In this document: positions 59,911-64,000 of the stretch, one piece after another
Position numbering within the stretch: position 1 is the stretch's first letter
How the letters are laid out: every line of letters starts with the position of its first letter
Assembly: GCA_964633285.1 (NCBI GenBank)
Contig: CAZWGA010000018.1
Span: forward strand, 28,970-92,969
Length of the DNA: 64,000 bases
Origin: 20CM-2-55-15 sp964633285
GTDB lineage: Bacteria > Acidobacteriota > Terriglobia > 20CM-2-55-15
Direction: 5' to 3'
Notes under the pieces: generated by a model
Told to the model about the DNA's origin: nothing
The model's input: the letters and a program-made list of their open reading frames with translations, nothing else
Database searches by the model: none
Translations under genes and position numbers: made by a program

Positions 59911-62900
59911 TTAGAACTGGAAGCGAAGCTGTATCTGCATCGTGCGCGGATTCTGATACGCGTTCGCCACACCAAAACCCGCACCGCGCGGAATCGAGAG
60001 GGCGGGAAGGACGGCACCCTTCGCATCAAACGGCAGGTTCGTAATTACAGTATTCGCGGCAGGGCTGGCAAACTGCGCGGTCGTGTTGTAGCCAGTAGGT
60101 GTCGCCCAATTAAATACATTGTAGACATCTGCACGCAAGACGAACCGCAAACGCTCGCGGACCACAATGGTGCGGGAGAGCGACAGATCATCGTTCTGAA
60201 CGAAACAGCCTCTCAGGTAATTGCTGCCGGATTCCAAGCCAACGCTGCCTGGCAGAGGTCCTTGGAACGCCGCAGTGTTGAACGCTTGCAGCCGGTTGTC
60301 GCGGCCGCAACCGGTTCCCGGATCCCCATTGATGATCATACGGCCGGCGAAGTCCGGCGAACCGGTGATGTTGATATTGGCCCCGTTCGATAGATAGGTG
60401 TAACCAAGGCTGTATGCGGCACCGGTGGAGCCCTGCCAAACATTCGCCAACGTCCAGTCATTCGCGAGATAGCCCAACACCCGCGTAGCCCCTGAACTAT
60501 TGGCCAGCTTCGGCAATTGCCAGATCGCGTTGCCACGCATGACGTGCCTCTGCGGATGGTTGTCGCCCAGGAGCCGCTGCGCCTGCGCCTGATCCGAGCG
60601 AATCGAAATGCTACCGTCGGCGTTGTGTTGCAGGCGTGGGAGAACGAATTGATGGTCGGATAGGCTGATCGTATCGTTGAAGCCGAACGAGATCCCCTTC
60701 TGCAGCCGGCGCGTGAAATTCACTTGGAAGGAATGATACGTCTCCCAGCTGAGCGGTTGGGTCTGAGTGATGGTTGAATAGCCCGTGAATGCACGAACTG
60801 CGTTCGGGTTCGTATTGACAAGCGAACTGGTGACACCGGTATTCGCTAGGGTCGGATCCTGCAGGGAGGCAAGAAAAGCCGATCCATAGTCGATCGAGTT
60901 CAGGTTTATGTTTCCTCCCAGGTTACTTATGTTGGACTGCTGGTTCCAGCTGTGTTGCCCCGTGTAGGTCAGATCGATGGTGCTCGAGAAGGGCAGCTTC
61001 GCCTGGACTCCACCCGTCCACTGGAACGATTTCGGCAGCTTGTTATCGTGCTGGAATACGCTGAGTGTAGGCGTCGAAGTCGTCGTCAGGCCAGCGGACG
61101 AGATGTCTTGCAGATTGCCGTACCGCACGGTGACGGTTTGCGAAAACGGAGGGTTGCCGACAATAGCGTAGATGCTGTTTAGTTGTGGTCGGTCGATAAA
61201 CAAACCCGTGCTGCCGCGGACTACGAAGCGTTGATTGACACTGTACGCAAAACCGAATCGCGGCGTCGCGGCAAGTGCCGGATATGTGTAGCCATACTGC
61301 CCGATGCCGCCGGTACCAGCCGGGACCAGCCCGTTCGTCGGAGCACCCTGGGTCGTGGTGCCTGTTCCTGGCACGAGCGTGCCGACGATAATGCTAGCCT
61401 GCGCCGAGGTTCCAAGGAACGTCCCCGTTCCCGGGTCCATCGCCCGTCGATTGGCACTTGGGCATGGACTGGCGTTTACGTCGCAACCATATGTGTAAAG
61501 GCGCGGCGCACCCGATTTCGACCACTTCTCGGGAAAGAAGTTCGCGAAGTGGTTGTAACCGTCGAATCCCGGAACCTGGTGCACGAAGCGCACGCCGTAG
61601 TCGAGCGTCAACTTCGGAGTCGCCTTCCAGTTGTCCTGGATGAAGAACTCATGATTGATTCCTGTGTAGGCGCCTTCCTGCCAGGTCGAGGCCTGCGAAT
61701 AGGACGAGAAGATACCAAGCAGCGCATTGGAAAAGCCGAACGATGTGTCGAGGGGGTTCGTAGTGTCGTTCTGGAAATTGATGTTCCCCGTTACTGCACC
61801 GGTGCCGCGCGTTTGTACCAGGCGAAGATAGGAATAACCGGCCTTTATTGTATGCGCGTTCCATATCTTGGTGAGATTGAAGTTCATCGTTCGGTTGCGA
61901 TCCTCGAGGATAAAGCTGCTCCATGGCAGGTTCTGAACGAGCGGTGTATTCGTGATCCGGCTGCCGAACGACATCGATGGGGCAGCCTGTATGCGTGTAC
62001 CGTCCCATACTGAGGTCTTGCTTCCGAGGTTCTGCATGATTCGATATGCTAGCGTGCTTTGGTCGAGCTGCGTCGCATTTGGGAAAAGGTAGGGAATGCC
62101 GGCGAAGCCCGCGTTGATGCGATTCGCGCTCGGGTTCACGGCGTCGCCGGTGATACACCAGTTCGGGTCTCCGCCGGTAATAGAGCAGCCTTCCTGGGCA
62201 TGGTTTTGGAAGGAGAAATTGCCTTCCAAGAACATTGTGTTGTTCACGGAGTAATTCGCGCCGCCCGAATAGGTGAAGACGCCGAAGTTATACTGTGTCG
62301 AATCGCTAAACCCAGGGATACGGCCCGGGATAGTCCCGTTCCCTTGCAGGTATGCGATGTACTTGAAGTTGCCGCGCAATTTTGACGTTGGCGCGTAGTC
62401 TATATGGGCCACCGGCTCCCAACCGAGCAGGCTCACTTTCGGATAAGTTGTCACGTAGTTGTAGGCCGCATTGGCTGGATAGTTGGGGCATTGCGGGCCT
62501 GGACAGTTCGGCGACGGCCACCAATTCAGAATATTTTGGCCCGTCTTCCAGATCCGGTTTGCTGGAATGCGTCCCACTACGCCACCGTCTTTAAAGCAAG
62601 CAACCTGGCTCGTTGCGTTGCAAGCACCGGACAGAAGGGGATCCTTAATGTACGGATACGGATTGCCCAAGTTATCGGTCGACTGCGAGAAGTCACCCAG
62701 ACGTTCGAGCGCCGTCGGCATCCGGTACGGAGTCACCGCTTGCGGCGGCGTGCGTGGGTTGTACTCCTGGTTCCAGAAGAAGAATAGCTTATTGTTGCCG
62801 CCCGGTTTTCCGATCGGCCCGCCGATCGTAAAGCCGATGTCTCGCTGATCTCCCGCGGCCTTCGGGTCGCCGTTAAGGATATTGGTTTGGCTGTTCGAAT

Positions 62901-63717
62901 AGCCAATGCGCGAATGGCGCTCGAAGTCGTAGAACGACCCGTGAAACTGATTCGTGCCGCTCTTCGTGACGGCATTGATCTGGTTGCCGGCAGCTCGGCC
63001 GTATTCCGCTCCATAACCGAATGTCACGACCTTAACTTCAGAGATGGCTTCAGCGCTGACTGCTGCGCTCGGACGATTGACGCCTGCGCTCATCGTAACC
63101 GCGCCATCAATCATGTAGTTTTCTCCTCCTCCGCCGCCGATACGTGTCGTCGGTGCGGTGGCGCCACCTGTGCCAGTGACGATCTGGCTTGCGAACGCGG
63201 ACGCGACAAGATTAACGCCCGGAGCGAGTGAAAGCAGGGATAGCACGTTTCGGTTCTCGATCGGTAATATGTTTGCTTGTGCCGGTTCGATGGAGTAAGA
63301 CTTCTCACCGCCAGCGGTTTGAAGCAGAGCCGGGCCGTCCGTGCTGACCTGGATGGTTTCGGTCGCGGCGCCGACTTCGAGAGTGATGGCGTCGATGCGA
63401 ACGTTAGAGCCCGGGCTCACGGTGATTCCTGTGCGCTTGGCGGTCTTGAAGGACGGCATTTCGACCTGTAACGTGTACCGATCGGCATCCACGTTAGGAA
63501 ACACAAAGTCACCCCTCTCACTCGTCAACGAAGGAGGGGACGCAAGTCCCTTCGACTCGCTCACGAGGGTGACCGTTGCTCCCGGGATCAAAGCGCCGCT
63601 GGAGTCCGTGACACTTCCAGTAACCGTTCCGGTGATGCCCTGAGCGTGAGCCAGGGGCAACATCATAAGCATTGCCACAAGAATTGCTGCACCGATCACG
63701 GCCAGTCGTTGCTGCAT
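59911..63717 (-). CDS. Oar-type TonB-dependent receptor (copy 5)
   Basis: 1268 residues from ATG 63717, with GGAGGAAAT directly upstream in mRNA sense; the longer frame to 63795 runs into the promoter. Signal peptide VIGAAILVAMLMMLPLAHAQ. Carboxypeptidase-regulatory domain: TGSVTDSSGALIPGATVTLV, FVFPNVDADRYTLQVEM. The plug contains ENRNVLSLLSLAPGVNLV and NAVTKSGTNQFHG, and the barrel ends IQLRFQF with terminal Phe. It is divergent from the LPLNGR receptors and belongs to a different Oar subgroup. First gene of the only minus-strand operon in the regulon. Confidence 0.88.
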   Translation of the reverse strand: MQQRLAVIGAAILVAMLMMLPLAHAQGITGTVTGSVTDSSGALIPGATVTLVSESKGLASPPSLTSERGDFVFPNVDADRYTLQVEMPSFKTAKRTGITVSPGSNVRIDAITLEVGAATETIQVSTDGPALLQTAGGEKSYSIEPAQANILPIENRNVLSLLSLAPGVNLVASAFASQIVTGTGGATAPTTRIGGGGGENYMIDGAVTMSAGVNRPSAAVSAEAISEVKVVTFGYGAEYGRAAGNQINAVTKSGTNQFHGSFYDFERHSRIGYSNSQTNILNGDPKAAGDQRDIGFTIGGPIGKPGGNNKLFFFWNQEYNPRTPPQAVTPYRMPTALERLGDFSQSTDNLGNPYPYIKDPLLSGACNATSQVACFKDGGVVGRIPANRIWKTGQNILNWWPSPNCPGPQCPNYPANAAYNYVTTYPKVSLLGWEPVAHIDYAPTSKLRGNFKYIAYLQGNGTIPGRIPGFSDSTQYNFGVFTYSGGANYSVNNTMFLEGNFSFQNHAQEGCSITGGDPNWCITGDAVNPSANRINAGFAGIPYLFPNATQLDQSTLAYRIMQNLGSKTSVWDGTRIQAAPSMSFGSRITNTPLVQNLPWSSFILEDRNRTMNFNLTKIWNAHTIKAGYSYLRLVQTRGTGAVTGNINFQNDTTNPLDTSFGFSNALLGIFSSYSQASTWQEGAYTGINHEFFIQDNWKATPKLTLDYGVRFVHQVPGFDGYNHFANFFPEKWSKSGAPRLYTYGCDVNASPCPSANRRAMDPGTGTFLGTSAQASIIVGTLVPGTGTTTQGAPTNGLVPAGTGGIGQYGYTYPALAATPRFGFAYSVNQRFVVRGSTGLFIDRPQLNSIYAIVGNPPFSQTVTVRYGNLQDISSAGLTTTSTPTLSVFQHDNKLPKSFQWTGGVQAKLPFSSTIDLTYTGQHSWNQQSNISNLGGNINLNSIDYGSAFLASLQDPTLANTGVTSSLVNTNPNAVRAFTGYSTITQTQPLSWETYHSFQVNFTRRLQKGISFGFNDTISLSDHQFVLPRLQHNADGSISIRSDQAQAQRLLGDNHPQRHVMRGNAIWQLPKLANSSGATRVLGYLANDWTLANVWQGSTGAAYSLGYTYLSNGANINITGSPDFAGRMIINGDPGTGCGRDNRLQAFNTAAFQGPLPGSVGLESGSNYLRGCFVQNDDLSLSRTIVVRERLRFVLRADVYNVFNWATPTGYNTTAQFASPAANTVITNLPFDAKGAVLPALSIPRGAGFGVANAYQNPRTMQIQLRFQF

Positions 63718-63793
63718 ATTTCCTCCGTTATCCCAATTTAGGCGGACCAAAAGTACGCGGGCACAGGACCAAACGTTGTTGTTGGAGCGGGAC

Positions 63794-63851
63794 ACTATAA
63801 CGGGTCAAAACTGAGAGTCAATGGAAATGTTGTAAGGACAACAATACAACT
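63794..63851 (-). promoter_or_regulatory. Operator copy 7 and promoter of the minus-strand operon
   Basis: In minus-strand sense: AGTTGTAT (63844-63851), 8-nt spacer ending GTCC, TTACAACA (63828-63835), 6 nt, TTGACT (-35, 63816-63821), 16 nt, TATAGT (-10, 63794-63799). The leader to ATG 63717 is about 70 nt. A second partial site lies further upstream (TTGT, ATTG, ACAA at 63876-63887). Its core complement equals the centre of operator copy 3. The last 100 nt of the window show no gene. Confidence 0.7.
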
Positions 63852-64000
63852 TAACAGCAATCGGGATATGTCTAATTGTATTGACAACAATCTAAAGTCT
63901 GGTGTTGGACCGATCGAAGAACTCAACAAGATATATGAGGATGAAGAGCGATAACAGGTGACCGACTCTCGTTGTAATCGTCGAGTCGACAGGCGAATCG

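Noticed and set aside
1..64000. CRISPR array, rRNA or prophage genes
   Set aside because: I saw no regularly spaced repeats, rRNA motifs or phage structural genes anywhere in the window.

Overview
The window reads as one contig of an Acidobacteriota chromosome (Solibacter/Bryobacterales or Vicinamibacteria-like). I infer this from the stack of long Oar-type TonB-dependent receptors with an N-terminal carboxypeptidase-regulatory domain, the many secreted PQQ dehydrogenases, ThuA and xylose-isomerase-like TIM-barrel proteins, and Gly/Arg-rich tracts in exported proteins. The placement is from gene content only.

Left accessory region (1-5.6 kb): the end of a type II Wadjet anti-plasmid system (jetC C-terminus, then jetD), an HNH nuclease with a small partner, and an orphan HigA-like antitoxin. 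A displaced 3' fragment of a tRNA-Gly gene at 4011-4050 probably marks the right edge of an integrated island. Next come the C-terminal remnant of a CHAT-domain gene and an intact IS630-family element (4456-5577). The IS sits in the TA of the CHAT gene's TAG stop codon.

Regulator and first minus-strand operon (5.6-9.4 kb): Gfo/Idh/MocA oxidoreductase, c-type cytochrome and zinc alcohol dehydrogenase, preceded by a GntR/HutC-type regulator.

Catabolic super-locus (9.4-63.9 kb): seven promoters carry the same operator (TTGTAT-like half, 7-8 nt spacer often containing TCATCC, ATACAACA-like half) a short, near-constant distance upstream of the -35 box. They drive: (1) TPP enzyme, citrate-synthase/citryl-CoA-lyase-like protein, ThuA, acylating aldehyde dehydrogenase, second TPP enzyme, VOC protein; (2) TonB receptor, PQQ dehydrogenase, ThuA; (3) PQQ dehydrogenase behind a relic of a TonB receptor, then a TIM-barrel protein; (4) PQQ dehydrogenase, TonB receptor; (5) TonB receptor, TIM barrel, ThuA, PQQ dehydrogenase, secreted VOC protein, DUF1080 protein, MFS transporter; (6) two-domain hydrolase, TonB receptor, three-domain hydrolase; (7, minus strand) TonB receptor, haem/copper/TPR protein, PQQ dehydrogenase, unknown secreted protein. 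A Sel1/methyltransferase pair plus TIM-barrel and metallo-beta-lactamase-fold genes lie between (3) and (4).

Working model (inference): outer-membrane receptors import a glycoside or related carbohydrate and esterases free it. Membrane-glucose-dehydrogenase-type PQQ enzymes oxidise it in the periplasm, passing electrons to c-type cytochromes. ThuA, TIM-barrel, DUF1080 and Gfo/Idh proteins process keto-sugar products, and the TPP/acylating-dehydrogenase/lyase operon takes short 2-oxo or aldehyde fragments to acyl-CoA. The neighbouring GntR protein is the obvious candidate for the common regulator. The substrate cannot be read from the sequence.
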